DNA of 64,000 nucleotides from Mangrovibacter plantisponsor (GCF_003182475.1 NZ_QGTS01000007.1:124001-188000); one strand, 5' to 3'; positions 43,575-53,664 are shown, counted from the stretch's first letter. Translations and numbers: made by a program. The notes: a model not told the origin generated them from the sequence alone.

Positions 43575-45182
43575 ATGAACAGGACAGGTGCCTTTCTACA
43601 GGATTTAGGCAAAGCGCTGATGATGCCTATTTCTGTTATTGCGGCTGCCGGAATATTTCTTGGTCTTGCTGCTGCCCTACAAAACCCGGCCATCGTTGGT
43701 GAGCACATTATTCATGCTCAGGCCATGCAAACAGTCATTGGTTTTATCAGAAAAGTATCAGGTGCATTATTTGTTAACCTGCCTCTACTATTTTGTATTG
43801 CCACGGCAATTGGCCTGGCGAAAGATGAAAAGCCCACTGCAGCACTGGCGGCAGTTATTGGTTTTATCACTTTTCATATCGGTGTTAATTATAGTTTAAC
43901 CATCCAGGGCCTGACACCAGAAACCACTTCTGCCACTGCACTTATTTCCAGCGGGATGACTCAGTCTGCTGCGGTAATGTATTCTGCTGAATTCACTCAT
44001 GTGCTGGGGATATTTTCATACCAGATGAGCGTATTAGGGGGTGTGCTCGGTGGCCTGATAACCGTACTGCTGCACAACCGCTTTTACACAATTAAACTCC
44101 CTGCCGCCATTGCCTATTTTGGTGGGCGGCGCTTTGTCCCGATTATTACTGTCATCGTTTTACCGCTGGCTGGGGTAACCACGTCACTGATTTGGCCTGT
44201 TATTGCCAGCGGCATTATTTCCCTTGGGCAGTTTATTGGTGAATCGGGCCCTTTTGGAACGTTTATTTATGCTTTTACTGAACGAGTCCTGATTCCAACC
44301 GGGTTACACCACATTCTTAATGAAACTGTCCGCTTTACCCCAGTGGGTGGCATGCTTCATATAGATGGTGAAAGTATTACTGGTGCGCTGTCTATCTTTA
44401 ACTATGCGCTGGCGCACCCGGGAGAGATTTCCGACACCATTACCCGCCATGCCACCCGTTTTCTGGCTCAGGGAAAAATTCCGGTGATGATGTTTGGCTT
44501 ACCGGCCGCCGCACTGGCTATTTACCGTTGCGCCAGGCCTGAGCATAAGCAACGAGTCAAAGCGCTAATGATGGCTGGCGCACTGGCATCGTTTACCACC
44601 GGTATTACAGAGCCTCTGGAGTTCAGTTTTATTTTTGTTTCACCGGTATTATTTATTTTCCATGCCATCATGACTGGCTTATCTTTTGCCTGCTCTCAAT
44701 TACTCCATATTATGATTGGTAATATCCAGGGCGGATTTATTGATTTTATGGTGTTCGGTGTTCTGGGTGGTAAAGCAACGCAATGGTGGTTCAGCCTGTT
44801 ACTCGGTTGTATTTGGGCCCCTGTTTATTATTTCACATTCAAATGGGTTATTTTACGCCGTAATGTCAAAACCCCAGGGCGTGAAGCAGACAGTGAGGCA
44901 CCTGTTGTGGTCAGCCATTCCGGCCAGGAAGATACACTGAGCGAACAAATTATCACCGGGCTTGGCGGCAGAGAAAATATTCACGAAGTGGACTGCTGCT
45001 TTACCCGGTTGCGGGTAAAAGTACACCAGGCAGATAAAGTCAGTGAAAGCCTGCTCAGGAAGACTGGCGCCAGTGGCTTTATTCGGGCAACAGAACACGA
45101 TATTCAGGTTATTTACGGCCCACAGGTGGAAAGTGTTGCCACTGCCGTAAAACAACATTTATTGATACAACCAACCCAATAA
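43575..45182 (+). CDS. Alpha-glucoside PTS transporter, EIICB
   Basis: Phosphotransferase permease of 535 aa. EIIC (glucose/maltose class) spans about residues 1-420 with many helices and ITEPLEFSFIFVSP near 345. A C-terminal EIIB domain has the phosphorylated cysteine in EVDCCFTRLRV. There is no EIIA domain, so it must use EIIA-Glc (Crr) made elsewhere. It is 11 nt before the GH4 gene. Similar pairs (AglA/AglB, MalX-like) import maltose, trehalulose or other sucrose isomers. Confidence 0.88.
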   Translation: MNRTGAFLQDLGKALMMPISVIAAAGIFLGLAAALQNPAIVGEHIIHAQAMQTVIGFIRKVSGALFVNLPLLFCIATAIGLAKDEKPTAALAAVIGFITFHIGVNYSLTIQGLTPETTSATALISSGMTQSAAVMYSAEFTHVLGIFSYQMSVLGGVLGGLITVLLHNRFYTIKLPAAIAYFGGRRFVPIITVIVLPLAGVTTSLIWPVIASGIISLGQFIGESGPFGTFIYAFTERVLIPTGLHHILNETVRFTPVGGMLHIDGESITGALSIFNYALAHPGEISDTITRHATRFLAQGKIPVMMFGLPAAALAIYRCARPEHKQRVKALMMAGALASFTTGITEPLEFSFIFVSPVLFIFHAIMTGLSFACSQLLHIMIGNIQGGFIDFMVFGVLGGKATQWWFSLLLGCIWAPVYYFTFKWVILRRNVKTPGREADSEAPVVVSHSGQEDTLSEQIITGLGGRENIHEVDCCFTRLRVKVHQADKVSESLLRKTGASGFIRATEHDIQVIYGPQVESVATAVKQHLLIQPTQ

Positions 45183-45193
45183 GGGAATTCGTA

Positions 45194-46519
45194 ATGAAAA
45201 AAGAATTTAATATTGTCCTGGTAGGTGGTGGTTCCACCTGGACACCCGGCCTGCTCAAAGCGTTATGTAAATTAAAATCTCGCCTGCCATTAAAAAAACT
45301 GGTGATGTTTGACATCAATGAAGAACGCCAGAAAGTGATTGGTGAGTTTGCCAAAGTTTTATTCAGTGAATCTTATCCAGAATTAGAATTTATTTACACA
45401 ACGGATAAAGCAACCGCCTTTAGTGATATGGATTTTATATTCTGCCAAATGCGCACCGGTGGATATGCCATGCGGGAAAAAGATGAAAAAATCCCGCTCA
45501 GCCTGGGGGCGATTGGCCAGGAAACCTGTGGAGCCGGAGGTTTTGCTTATAGTATGCGGTCCATTGGCGACATGATTGAGCTGGTTGAACAAGTACGCCA
45601 GTATTCACCAGACGCCTGGATCCTTAACTACACTAACCCAGCGGCTATTGTTGCTGATGCCCTGAATAAGCGCTTCCCGGACGAAAAACGCCTGCTGAAT
45701 ATTTGTGACCAGCCGGTAAACCTGCTGCGCTCCTATGGCCGCCTGCTGGGCAGAGACCCGGCTACCTTTGACCCAGTCTATTTTGGCCTGAACCATTTTG
45801 GCTGGTTTACACATTTATATGACGAGCAAGGCCAGGATCTGGCTCCGGTACTGAAATCCTTTATTGCTGAAAATGGTTTCAAACCTGTTGATGCCGAACA
45901 GCGCGATAAATCCTGGCTGGAAACCTACTCCGCAGTCGCAGATATGTTGCGTGATTTCCCGGATTACCTGCCGAATACCTATTTGCAATATTATCTCTAC
46001 CCTGAATATAAACTGAGCAAACTGGATCCCCACTATACCCGTGCTAACGAAGTGATGGACGGGCGTGAAAAACGGGTTTTTGATGAGTGCCGCCAGGCAG
46101 TAGCAGAAGGTACCACCCGTAATGTTCATGTTGTGCACAATGATGCTCATGGCGACATGATTGTCGAACTCGCTGAATCCATCGCCTTTAACCTGAAAAA
46201 GAAATTTATTGTCATGGTGCCTAACCAGGGCCTGGTAGAAAACCTTGATGACGATGTCATGGTGGAAGTCACCGCCGAGATAAGCTGCCACGGGCCAAGG
46301 CCTTATGGCGTTGGTAAAATTCCGGTCTTTTATAAAGGGCTTATCGAACAACAGTTCGCTTATGAGCGGTTAACCGTTGAGGCCTGGTTTGAAGGCTCTT
46401 ACACCAAAGCATTACAGGCGCTGACATTAAACCGTACCATTGTGGATGCGAAAAAAGCCCGCCGCATATTAGATGCACTGATTGCTGAAAACAAAGCCTG
46501 GTGGCCAGAACTGCACTAA
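45194..46519 (+). CDS. 6-phospho-alpha-glucosidase, GH4
   Basis: NAD- and Mn-dependent glycosidase of 441 aa. The dinucleotide-binding loop is GGGSTWTPG (11-19). The metal-site Cys and His are C171 (NICDQP) and H201 (FGLNHFGW). The CD-x-P form of the motif fits the alpha-glucosidase branch of GH4. It hydrolyses the phosphorylated sugar delivered by the PTS permease. A strong terminator follows the stop. Confidence 0.9.
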   Translation: MKKEFNIVLVGGGSTWTPGLLKALCKLKSRLPLKKLVMFDINEERQKVIGEFAKVLFSESYPELEFIYTTDKATAFSDMDFIFCQMRTGGYAMREKDEKIPLSLGAIGQETCGAGGFAYSMRSIGDMIELVEQVRQYSPDAWILNYTNPAAIVADALNKRFPDEKRLLNICDQPVNLLRSYGRLLGRDPATFDPVYFGLNHFGWFTHLYDEQGQDLAPVLKSFIAENGFKPVDAEQRDKSWLETYSAVADMLRDFPDYLPNTYLQYYLYPEYKLSKLDPHYTRANEVMDGREKRVFDECRQAVAEGTTRNVHVVHNDAHGDMIVELAESIAFNLKKKFIVMVPNQGLVENLDDDVMVEVTAEISCHGPRPYGVGKIPVFYKGLIEQQFAYERLTVEAWFEGSYTKALQALTLNRTIVDAKKARRILDALIAENKAWWPELH

Positions 46520-46533
46520 ACCGGCTGCTATTC

Positions 46534-46567
46534 ACTGGCGCAGGCATACATACTGCCCTGCGCCAGT
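46534..46567. terminator. Strong hairpin terminator between the GH4 gene and yjiS
   Basis: Perfect 11-bp stem ACTGGCGCAGG / CCTGCGCCAGT with a 12-nt loop, then TTGATCTTTCTCT on the plus strand. It lies 14 nt after the GH4 stop and may also serve the convergent yjiS transcript. Confidence 0.82.
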
Positions 46568-46584
46568 TTGATCTTTCTCTGGTA

Positions 46585-46776
46585 TTAACGCGGCCAGGTT
46601 TTGTCTAACGGGTCGGCAACGTCGCTGCGCGACAACCCAATATCTTTTAACTGTTCATTACTTAAGTGCTGCAACACCCGCTGCGTCTTGCGCCGTGCCC
46701 GCCAGTGTTTCCATGCATGCCAAATCAGTACAAAGCCTTTAAATGGTGCCCTGGAACGGTTTTCATAAAACTCCAT
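46585..46776 (-). CDS. yjiS: Small basic DUF1127 protein (YjiS)
   Basis: Basic protein of 63 aa with the C-terminal DUF1127 motif (VLQHLSNEQLKDIGLSRSDV). Small DUF1127 proteins are linked in other bacteria to RNA turnover and to phosphate or carbon metabolism, but their action is unclear. It is divergent from the MocR gene yjiR as in E. coli, which supports the name. Confidence 0.82.
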   Translation of the reverse strand: MEFYENRSRAPFKGFVLIWHAWKHWRARRKTQRVLQHLSNEQLKDIGLSRSDVADPLDKTWPR

Positions 46777-46956
46777 GCTCTGCCTCCCCCATCTCGATGC
46801 CGTGGCTTTATCATCGCCGGGAATGCCTGCTGCAATACAGATTCAAAAATTACTTTTCTTTACCATACAGATAACTCAATATGAGATCTGCATGGTGTTT
46901 TTTGCCGCTATCTGTACTGGTTTTCTCTTCTGTATGGCATTAACCAAGGATACAGC

Positions 46957-48405
46957 ATGACTCGTTACCAACATCTGGCGACACTGCTTGCTCAGCGTAT
47001 TGAACAGGGGCTCTGGAAAAGTGGGGAAAAATTACCGTCGGTGCGCCAGCTAAGCACCGAGCACGGTGTCAGCATCAGTACAGTTCAGCAGGCCTACCAG
47101 GTACTGGAAAACCTGCAACTGATCATTCCCCAGCCCCGTTCGGGTTATTTTGTTGCACCACGTAAAGCACAACCGCCCGTCCCCGCCATGAGCCACCCGG
47201 TGCAACGGCCAGTAGATGTCACACAGTGGGATGAAATTACTACGCTACTGGATAACAACCAGGACAAAAGCATTGTGGCGCTGAGCAGTGGCTCACCCGA
47301 CCTGAGCCAGCCTACCCTCAAACCGTTATGGCGAGAGCTAAGCCGCCTGGTGCAACACAACCTTGATACAGTGCTGGGTTATGATGGCATGGCTGGCAAA
47401 GTTGAATTACGTGAGCAAATCGCCCGCCTGATGGTAGACAGCGGTACACAGGCCAGTGCCGATGACATCGTCATTACCAGCGGCTGCCAGGGAGCGCTTA
47501 GTGCCGCCCTGCTGGCGGTGTGCCAGCCCGGTGATATTGTGGCGGTTGAGTCGCCTTCGTTTTACGGCACCATGCAAATGTTACGCGGATATGGCATTAA
47601 AGCCATTGAAATCCCAACAGATTCCAGTCTTGGAATAAGTATTGAAGCCCTGGAACTGGCGCTGGAACAGTGGCCCATCAAAGGTATTATTCTGGTCCCC
47701 AACTGCAATAATCCCCTGGGTTTTATCATGCCGGATGCCCGTAAGCGCGCCATTGTTTCTCTGGCGCAACGCCATGATATTGTGATTTTTGAAGACGATA
47801 TTTATGGTGAACTTGCCAACGACTACCCGCGCCCACGCACCATAAAATCGTTTGATATAGACGGACGCGTGTTGCTGTGCAGTTCATTTTCCAAGACCCT
47901 GGCACCGGGTTTGCGGGTGGGCTGGATTGTGCCGGGCCGCTATCTCAACCGGGTACTGCACGCCAAATATGCCGCCATGGGCACCAATGTGCCGGCCACA
48001 CAGTTGGCGGTCGCCGCGTTTATTCGCGACGGGCACTACACCCGCCATGTGCGCCGTATGCGCCGGGTTTACCAGCAAAACATGGAAAACTGGACCTGCT
48101 GGGTTCGCCAGTATTTCCCGGATGGTATCTGTGTTACCCGCCCTGAAGGTAGCTTCCTGTTATGGGTTGAGCTCCCCGAACAGGTGGATATGGTGTGTGT
48201 TTCTCGCCGCCTGGCAAAACTCAAAATTCAGGTGGCTCCGGGCTCGCTGTTCTCGGCATCGGGTAAATACCGTAACTGCCTGCGCATCAATTGTGCCCAG
48301 CCGTTAACCGAAACCAACCGGGAAGCCCTGCACCAGATTGGTAATGTGGTGTATGACGCGCTGGAGGAAGCTAACGCGCTCACACCACCAAAAGCACCGG
48401 CCTGA
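46957..48405 (+). CDS. yjiR: MocR-family regulator YjiR
   Basis: Protein of 482 aa: N-terminal GntR winged helix (1-70, KLPSVRQLSTEHGVSISTVQ) fused to an aminotransferase-like PLP domain. The PLP lysine is in SSFSKTLAPGLRVGW, and NCNNPLGF and IFEDDIYGEL are fold-type I signatures. It is close to E. coli YjiR across its whole length. Its targets are unknown; yjiS, transcribed away from it, is the natural candidate. Confidence 0.9.
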   Translation: MTRYQHLATLLAQRIEQGLWKSGEKLPSVRQLSTEHGVSISTVQQAYQVLENLQLIIPQPRSGYFVAPRKAQPPVPAMSHPVQRPVDVTQWDEITTLLDNNQDKSIVALSSGSPDLSQPTLKPLWRELSRLVQHNLDTVLGYDGMAGKVELREQIARLMVDSGTQASADDIVITSGCQGALSAALLAVCQPGDIVAVESPSFYGTMQMLRGYGIKAIEIPTDSSLGISIEALELALEQWPIKGIILVPNCNNPLGFIMPDARKRAIVSLAQRHDIVIFEDDIYGELANDYPRPRTIKSFDIDGRVLLCSSFSKTLAPGLRVGWIVPGRYLNRVLHAKYAAMGTNVPATQLAVAAFIRDGHYTRHVRRMRRVYQQNMENWTCWVRQYFPDGICVTRPEGSFLLWVELPEQVDMVCVSRRLAKLKIQVAPGSLFSASGKYRNCLRINCAQPLTETNREALHQIGNVVYDALEEANALTPPKAPA

Positions 48406-48457
48406 CACACCAGGCAGTTGCACAAGGATGTGCGCAACAGCCCGGCGTTTCACTCAC

Positions 48458-49207
48458 TTAAATTTGCGCCATGCCGCCATCAACAAACAGTTCAATGCCA
48501 TTCACAAAGCTTGCTGCATCGGAGGCAAGAAAGGCCACGGCCTTGCCAATTTCTGATGCTTCACCCAGTCGGCCCAGCGGCACCTGAGCTGCCAGCGTGT
48601 CGTATAACCCCTGGCGGTATTCGTCAGGCACCAGGCCGCCAAGACCCGGAGTACGGATTGGGCCCGGGCTGACCACGTTCACGCGGATATTGCGCACTTT
48701 CAAATCCAGCACCCAGGAGCGGGCAAAATTACGCACAGCGGCTTTGCTGGCACTGTACACGCTAAAGCTGGCAGTCCCTTTCACTGAGGTGGTTGAACCG
48801 GTGAGGATGACGGACGCGCCATCCGTCAACAACGGCAGTGCTTTTTGCACGGTGAACAACACGCCACGCACGTTGGTGCCGAAGATGTCGTCAAAATGCT
48901 CTTCGGTGATTTCGCCCAAAGGCAGCATGTCGCCACCGCCTGCATTAGCGAAGAGAATATCCAGTTTCCCGGCTGTTTTCGCGATTTGCGCGTAAACCTT
49001 ATCGAGGTCTGCCAGTACCGATGCATCGGCTCGAATTCCGGTAACACTGCCGCCGATATCCGCGATGGCGGAGTCAAGCACTTGCTGGCGGCGGCCAGTG
49101 ATATATACCCGGGCACCTTGTGCCACCAGCTCTTTTGCTGTTGCCAGGCCAATACCACTGGTGCCACCGGTAACTAATGCAATTTTACCGTTCAGTTGTT
49201 TGCTCAT
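48458..49207 (-). CDS. Short-chain dehydrogenase/reductase
   Basis: SDR of 249 aa. The cofactor loop is TGGTSGIG, the active-site serine lies in ILTGSTTS, and YSASK holds the catalytic Tyr and Lys. GAGGAA is 8 nt before the chosen ATG; an ATG two codons earlier abuts it and is less likely. It is divergent from a LysR gene that probably controls it. Substrate unknown. Confidence 0.87.
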   Translation of the reverse strand: MSKQLNGKIALVTGGTSGIGLATAKELVAQGARVYITGRRQQVLDSAIADIGGSVTGIRADASVLADLDKVYAQIAKTAGKLDILFANAGGGDMLPLGEITEEHFDDIFGTNVRGVLFTVQKALPLLTDGASVILTGSTTSVKGTASFSVYSASKAAVRNFARSWVLDLKVRNIRVNVVSPGPIRTPGLGGLVPDEYRQGLYDTLAAQVPLGRLGEASEIGKAVAFLASDAASFVNGIELFVDGGMAQI

Positions 49208-49368
49208 TTTCATTTCCTCTATTCAGCAGTTTTATTTAGCAACCCGCCCGATGTGTGCGGTGTATGGCGCTACAGTACAGCTGGCATATTTATTGAAAAA
49301 TAGCGAAAAATTAAAATGACTATTCACAGGTGTGTATAATCAGGAAAAACTGATACGTGGAGGTGAAA

Positions 49369-50310
49369 ATGGACCAACTGGTAGCCATGCGGGTATTTGC
49401 CCGGGTTGTGGAGTCAGGTAATTTCACCCGGGCGGCAGATTCACTGAATATGCCTAACGCCACGGTCAGTAAATTGGTTCAGGAACTGGAAGCGCACCTT
49501 GGCGTTCGTTTACTGCAACGCACCACCCGCCGCGTAACAGTCACGCCAGAGGGCCATGAGTATTATGAAAAGAGCACGCGAATATTGCGCGACCTGGAAG
49601 ATATCGACAGCGCATTCAGTACCGCACGCAGCAAACCACGTGGAGCGTTACGTGTTGATATCGGTAGTTCCACTGCCTGCGATGTGTTAATTCCCGCACT
49701 GCCGGATTTTCTGGCCCGTTACCCCGATATTCGCCTTGATTTAGGCGTTTCAGACCGCTCAGTGGACCTGGTTAGTGATAACGTGGACTGCGTGATTCGC
49801 GGTGGCGCACTGGAAAGCTCGTCGCTGGTTGCCCGCTATATTGGCTCCGCCACTTTCGTTACCTGCGCCACTCCATTTTACCTCAAATGCTACGGGACAC
49901 CGGCTACCCCAGAGGAACTGAAAAACGGGCACCGGCTGGTGAGCTATGTATCGCCACAAAATGGCAAGGCCACACCGTTTCGCTTCGAACGCCAGGGAGA
50001 GAAAAAAGAAATTAAGATTGACCACCGTATTGGTGTTAACGAAAGCAATGCACACCTGGCGGCAGCCCTGGCCGGGATAGGGATTGTACAGACATTCCGT
50101 TATTGTGCCGGAAAGGCAATCGAAGCCGGTGTGCTGACAGAAATTCTGCAGGAGTGGCGCCCGGCACCCTATCCTTTCCATGTGGTTTACCCACAAAACC
50201 GCCACGTCACACACCGGTTACGTGTGTTTATTGAATGGCTGCTGGAAATCTTTCCGCAACGGGTGGCAGGTGCGCCTCATCAACCTGGCAATCATCAACC
50301 AGGTAAGTAG
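49369..50310 (+). CDS. LysR-family regulator
   Basis: Regulator of 313 aa. The N-terminal helix-turn-helix (MRVFARVVESGNFTRAADSL) is followed by the effector-binding domain. A GTG four codons upstream is in frame, but the ATG has GGAGGTG at ideal spacing. It is 161 bp from the divergent SDR gene; the CrgA-like branch it belongs to often controls such neighbouring oxidoreductases. Confidence 0.86.
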   Translation: MDQLVAMRVFARVVESGNFTRAADSLNMPNATVSKLVQELEAHLGVRLLQRTTRRVTVTPEGHEYYEKSTRILRDLEDIDSAFSTARSKPRGALRVDIGSSTACDVLIPALPDFLARYPDIRLDLGVSDRSVDLVSDNVDCVIRGGALESSSLVARYIGSATFVTCATPFYLKCYGTPATPEELKNGHRLVSYVSPQNGKATPFRFERQGEKKEIKIDHRIGVNESNAHLAAALAGIGIVQTFRYCAGKAIEAGVLTEILQEWRPAPYPFHVVYPQNRHVTHRLRVFIEWLLEIFPQRVAGAPHQPGNHQPGK

Positions 50311-50328
50311 TGGCAGGCATAGCTGGCA

Positions 50329-50676
50329 CTACTTCTTCTTGTTAAGCATCGATTTTAAATCGGCAAACGGGTTATAGGTGGCAGCACCAACGTCTTTTTG
50401 CGCATCTTCCCCTGCCACAACGCTTGTGCCGTACTGTTCCGCTTCCGTGTACTTTGAGTGTTCGTGATCATGGCAATACAGACACAATAATTCCCAGTTA
50501 CTGCCATCTTCCGGGTTATTGGTATGGTCGTGATCGATATGGTGAACGGTTAATTCACGCAGGTTGGAGTACACAAACTCGCGTGAACAGCGCCCGCACA
50601 CCCACGGGTAGATTTTCAGTGCTTTTTCACGGTAGCCACTTTCCAGCCGCGCGTAGTTTTTAGGGATCAGAGCCAT
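50329..50676 (-). CDS. yajD: HNH nuclease-like protein YajD
   Basis: Protein of 115 aa with the zinc/HNH motif CGRC...HHIDHDHTNN...NWELLCLYCHDHEH. It is almost identical in layout to E. coli YajD. Its cellular role is unknown. The adjoining LysR gene ends 18 nt away on the other strand. Confidence 0.92.
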   Translation of the reverse strand: MALIPKNYARLESGYREKALKIYPWVCGRCSREFVYSNLRELTVHHIDHDHTNNPEDGSNWELLCLYCHDHEHSKYTEAEQYGTSVVAGEDAQKDVGAATYNPFADLKSMLNKKK

Positions 50677-50711
50677 TGCCGTATTACCTGCAGAGTAGAA
50701 ATAATTTCACA

Positions 50712-51413
50712 CTATATCCCATAACGGGAAAAAGTACCTGGCGAACAGACAGGCTGGCAGACAATGGTTGCGTGGTCCCACCAGGAATTCTTGTTTACCT
50801 GAGTAGCAAGCACCGTAAATTTTGCGCTCTGTACCTCATCAAGTAACGCCTGAAAGGGCTTCAGCGTTCGCCAGGGTTGCCCATTTCTGAGTAAGTGATA
50901 ATTATCAGGATCATAACGCGCAATATCTTCAGGGTTGCGAGGGCTGCCGCACATAGAGCTAATAACAAACCGGCCTTCTGGCTTCAGTAATCTTCTCACT
51001 TCTGAAAAACAGCGTTGCCGCGCCTCATTGACCAGGCAATGAAGACAACTGCCATCAATAATCAACTCAAACATGGAGTTCTGTAACTGAGGAAGGTGGC
51101 ACACATCCCCCACAAGAAACTGAGCGGCCAATTTTTCTTGTTGAAAAAGTGCACTGGCCCATTCGATTGCCGTTTCTGAGCAATCAACACCCCATACAGA
51201 GTAGCCTCGCTCAGCAAGTGATTGCGCAGCCATGGCACCATTTCCACACCCCAGTTCCAGGGCACTGGCTCCGGGAAGTGGCAAATAATGATTTAACTGC
51301 AGCCATGCGAAGACTTGTTCCTGCTGCTTTTTAGCACGAGTATACCCCTCCCCAGCCCAGGCTTGCGCCCCCTGGGTTCTCAGTGCACGGTACTGTTCTT
51401 CAAAGAGATTCAC
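50712..51413 (-). CDS. Class I SAM-dependent methyltransferase
   Basis: Methyltransferase of 233 aa. The SAM-binding loop is ALELGCGNGAMA, followed by the acidic end of the second strand (VWGVDCS) and motif IV LIIDGSCLHCL. The substrate is not evident; it may be a small molecule as in thiopurine or UbiE-like enzymes. Stand-alone gene. Confidence 0.82.
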   Translation of the reverse strand: MNLFEEQYRALRTQGAQAWAGEGYTRAKKQQEQVFAWLQLNHYLPLPGASALELGCGNGAMAAQSLAERGYSVWGVDCSETAIEWASALFQQEKLAAQFLVGDVCHLPQLQNSMFELIIDGSCLHCLVNEARQRCFSEVRRLLKPEGRFVISSMCGSPRNPEDIARYDPDNYHLLRNGQPWRTLKPFQALLDEVQSAKFTVLATQVNKNSWWDHATIVCQPVCSPGTFSRYGI

Positions 51414-51499
51414 GCAGGTCTGTTTCCTGTTTTGTTAACTCAACTGAATGAATGCTAATAAGCAACATACCACAATGCCAGGTGGTGTATTAGCTGGCC

Positions 51500-51920
51500 A
51501 ATTTCGCCAGTGCACAACCAGACCAATACTTATTACACGGCGATTCAGAAGAAAACTGTTCAGAGGTTTGTAAGTGCCTGGAACGCTGCCGCGCTGGCTG
51601 CAATATCGGCCTTAATTTGGGGATCTTTGGCAAACTTGTGTGCATTATCCTGGAAGATTGCCAACAGTACAGCTTTCGAAGCTGGTAAACAGCCTGAAAG
51701 CCGTCACAAGTCGGCGGTTGCGGAATGATTTTATCGATTTGCGGGCTGCGTACTCGAAGCCGGTGCTCTGGTCGCGCTCTTATTTTGTTGGTTCGTGCGG
51801 TGGAGCACCGCTGGAAGTGGTGAAGAAGTACATTCAGCATCAGCGTGGCTGATGAGTCTTTGCGCCCTACAGGTGCATCCAAATTCCCCTCCCGCCTTCG
51901 TCGGCGGGAGTACCCTTTGA
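51500..51920 (+). mobile_element. Decayed IS200/IS605-type element
   Basis: The plus strand at 51664-51849 encodes a C-terminal transposase fragment: SKLVNSLKAVTSRRLRNDF, then VLWSRSYFVGSCGGAPLEVV and KKYIQHQRG, matching TnpA of IS200/IS605. Upstream pieces of the same protein seem to lie in other frames (for example CLERCRAGC near 51571), so the gene is frameshifted and lacks its catalytic HUH part. A subterminal hairpin lies at 51889-51910, after the stop. It cannot move by itself. Confidence 0.78.
51889..51910. repeat. Subterminal hairpin of the IS remnant
   Basis: CTCCCGCC-TTCGTC-GGCGGGAG, an 8-bp perfect stem located 37 nt after the transposase stop, as expected of the right-end structure recognised by IS200/IS605 TnpA. 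Confidence 0.68.
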
Positions 51921-52030
51921 AGTAATAGGAAGGCGGCCGTCAGATAAAGAAATGATGTTGGGTTATTATGTGAATGCTGTGCCAGAGAAAAAATGCCCAC
52001 TGTGCGCCAGGCAGACGTTTGAAAGAATAA

Positions 52031-52046
52031 CCAGCGATATTGCTGG
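52031..52046 (-). terminator. Small hairpin after the SDR gene
   Basis: CCAGC-GATATT-GCTGG, 17 nt beyond the stop of the minus-strand SDR; on that strand TTATTCTTTC follows. Confidence 0.45.
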
Positions 52047-52062
52047 CTCGTTTCGCCGTTTT

Positions 52063-52776
52063 TTACCAGGGCCAGGTGTTATTTTCATAGTCAAGGAACA
52101 GATGTTTTTTATCATTACGGTGTAGCTCAATGACATTAACCATTCCGTTGACGCTGGTTTTCACGTCAATCTCTGCTTCAACTGCGCCGTCCAGCGTGCC
52201 CATCGCTGTCGCGACCCAGCCCGGATGAACAGACAGTACAGTATGTTCACCCTGTTTCAGATCCATATAAATACAACGAGCCAGCATATTCAACGCCACT
52301 TTACTGGCACGGTAGAGCTCCAGACCTATGCCAAGTTCGGTATTGCCCGCAATGCTGCCCCGGTGTGACGACATAAAAACCAGCGTGCTGGCAGGTTTCA
52401 TGAACGGCAGAAGGTGTCTGGCCAGACGGGCAGGCCCAAAGGTATTGGTCATCATTATTTGCTGGAATTCAGCATCCGACGCCTGCAACACGGACTGATG
52501 CAAGGGTCCGTAGATCCCGGCAACCGTAAAAATAATGTCAAACGCCCGTGCACCAAGGCTGTCGATAAAGGGCCTGATATGGCTCGCATCAGTTACATCA
52601 ATCTCGCCGGTCGTGAGGTTATCCGGATAATCCCTTTCCAGAGCAAGCAGGGAAGATACATCAGCATCTGGTAAGTGCGTGGCAAAAACTTCCCAATCTT
52701 TTTTCAAATAAGCTTCTGTCAGCCCCAGCCCAAGCCCTTTCTCAGACCCAACAATCAAAATACGCTGTCTTTTCAT
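52063..52776 (-). CDS. SDR-family oxidoreductase (CsgA-like)
   Basis: Short-chain dehydrogenase of 237 aa with a divergent cofactor loop (IVGSEKGLGLGLT), VFMSSHRGS for the serine strand and YRASK for the Tyr-Lys pair. It follows another SDR on the same strand with a gap of 17 nt, so the two form an operon. The AraC gene divergent from that operon is the likely regulator. Substrate unknown. Confidence 0.83.
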   Translation of the reverse strand: MKRQRILIVGSEKGLGLGLTEAYLKKDWEVFATHLPDADVSSLLALERDYPDNLTTGEIDVTDASHIRPFIDSLGARAFDIIFTVAGIYGPLHQSVLQASDAEFQQIMMTNTFGPARLARHLLPFMKPASTLVFMSSHRGSIAGNTELGIGLELYRASKVALNMLARCIYMDLKQGEHTVLSVHPGWVATAMGTLDGAVEAEIDVKTSVNGMVNVIELHRNDKKHLFLDYENNTWPW

Positions 52777-52793
52777 TATTGCTGTGCTCCTGG

Positions 52794-53540
52794 TTACTGT
52801 GAGGTATAACCGCCATCTGCCATTAATATTGTTCCCGTAACAAAGCTGGCTTTAGGTGATGCAAGCCAGGTAATTGCTTCGGCAATTTCTTCCGGCTGAG
52901 CCACTCGTCCAAGTGGGTGAACATGGCCATAGCTGGACAACGTGGCACGGCTGTCTTCCACGATGTCGGAAAGAATATTCGTTTCGACGACGCCGGGTGC
53001 CACCGCATTAACCCGGATACCATACTCAGCCGCTTCCAGAGCCAGCACTTTAGTCAACTGGGCTATTGCGCCTTTAGAAGCCGAGTAAGCCGAAGTTGCT
53101 TTCATGCCAACCATGCTCACAACGGACGCCACATTGACAATCGCTCCCTGTCTGCGGGGCTGCATGACCTTCAGGCTTTCTCTACTCAGGAGAAAATATC
53201 CTCTGGCATTAATGGCCATAATGCTGTCCCACTCTTCAGCCGATGTCTCGGTAGCAAGTTTATTCAGGGTCTTACCCGCATTGTTGATGAGAATATCCAC
53301 CCCACCGAATTCTGCCTGTGCGAGCTTCACAGCGTCGATAACCTTCTGCTCCTGGCTGACGTCACAAATATGAGTCACCACCTGATTTTCCCGGGCCAGA
53401 GAATGAACCTCCGGGTTAATATCCAGAGCCAGCACCTTCACTTCATGGCTCAGCATTAGCTTTACTGTCGCCCTGCCAATATCGCCAGCGGCCCCCGTAA
53501 CAATCGCCACTCTGTTTTTCAAACCTAAAAAATCTGTCAT
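52794..53540 (-). CDS. SDR-family oxidoreductase (FabG-like)
   Basis: Short-chain dehydrogenase of 248 aa: VTGAAGDIGRA, NNAGKTLN, and YSASK with the catalytic Tyr and Lys. The frame continues 21 codons upstream, but MTDFLGLKNR has GGAG at 5-6 nt and gives the usual length. First gene of a two-SDR operon divergent from an AraC-type regulator. Confidence 0.86.
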   Translation of the reverse strand: MTDFLGLKNRVAIVTGAAGDIGRATVKLMLSHEVKVLALDINPEVHSLARENQVVTHICDVSQEQKVIDAVKLAQAEFGGVDILINNAGKTLNKLATETSAEEWDSIMAINARGYFLLSRESLKVMQPRRQGAIVNVASVVSMVGMKATSAYSASKGAIAQLTKVLALEAAEYGIRVNAVAPGVVETNILSDIVEDSRATLSSYGHVHPLGRVAQPEEIAEAITWLASPKASFVTGTILMADGGYTSQ

Positions 53541-53664
53541 GTTTACTCCTCTCCTCATTTCCTTCGAGGCAAAAAGGATATGAGAAGCAGATAAACGTAA
53601 CAATGTTGATTACTGTACAAACATTATCTATTTATCTCATAATCACTTTTGACACACGGAAATA

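Noticed and set aside
51490-51882. Minus-strand frame of 130 codons
   Set aside because: It is antisense to the IS200/IS605 transposase remnant, whose plus-strand translation matches a known family.
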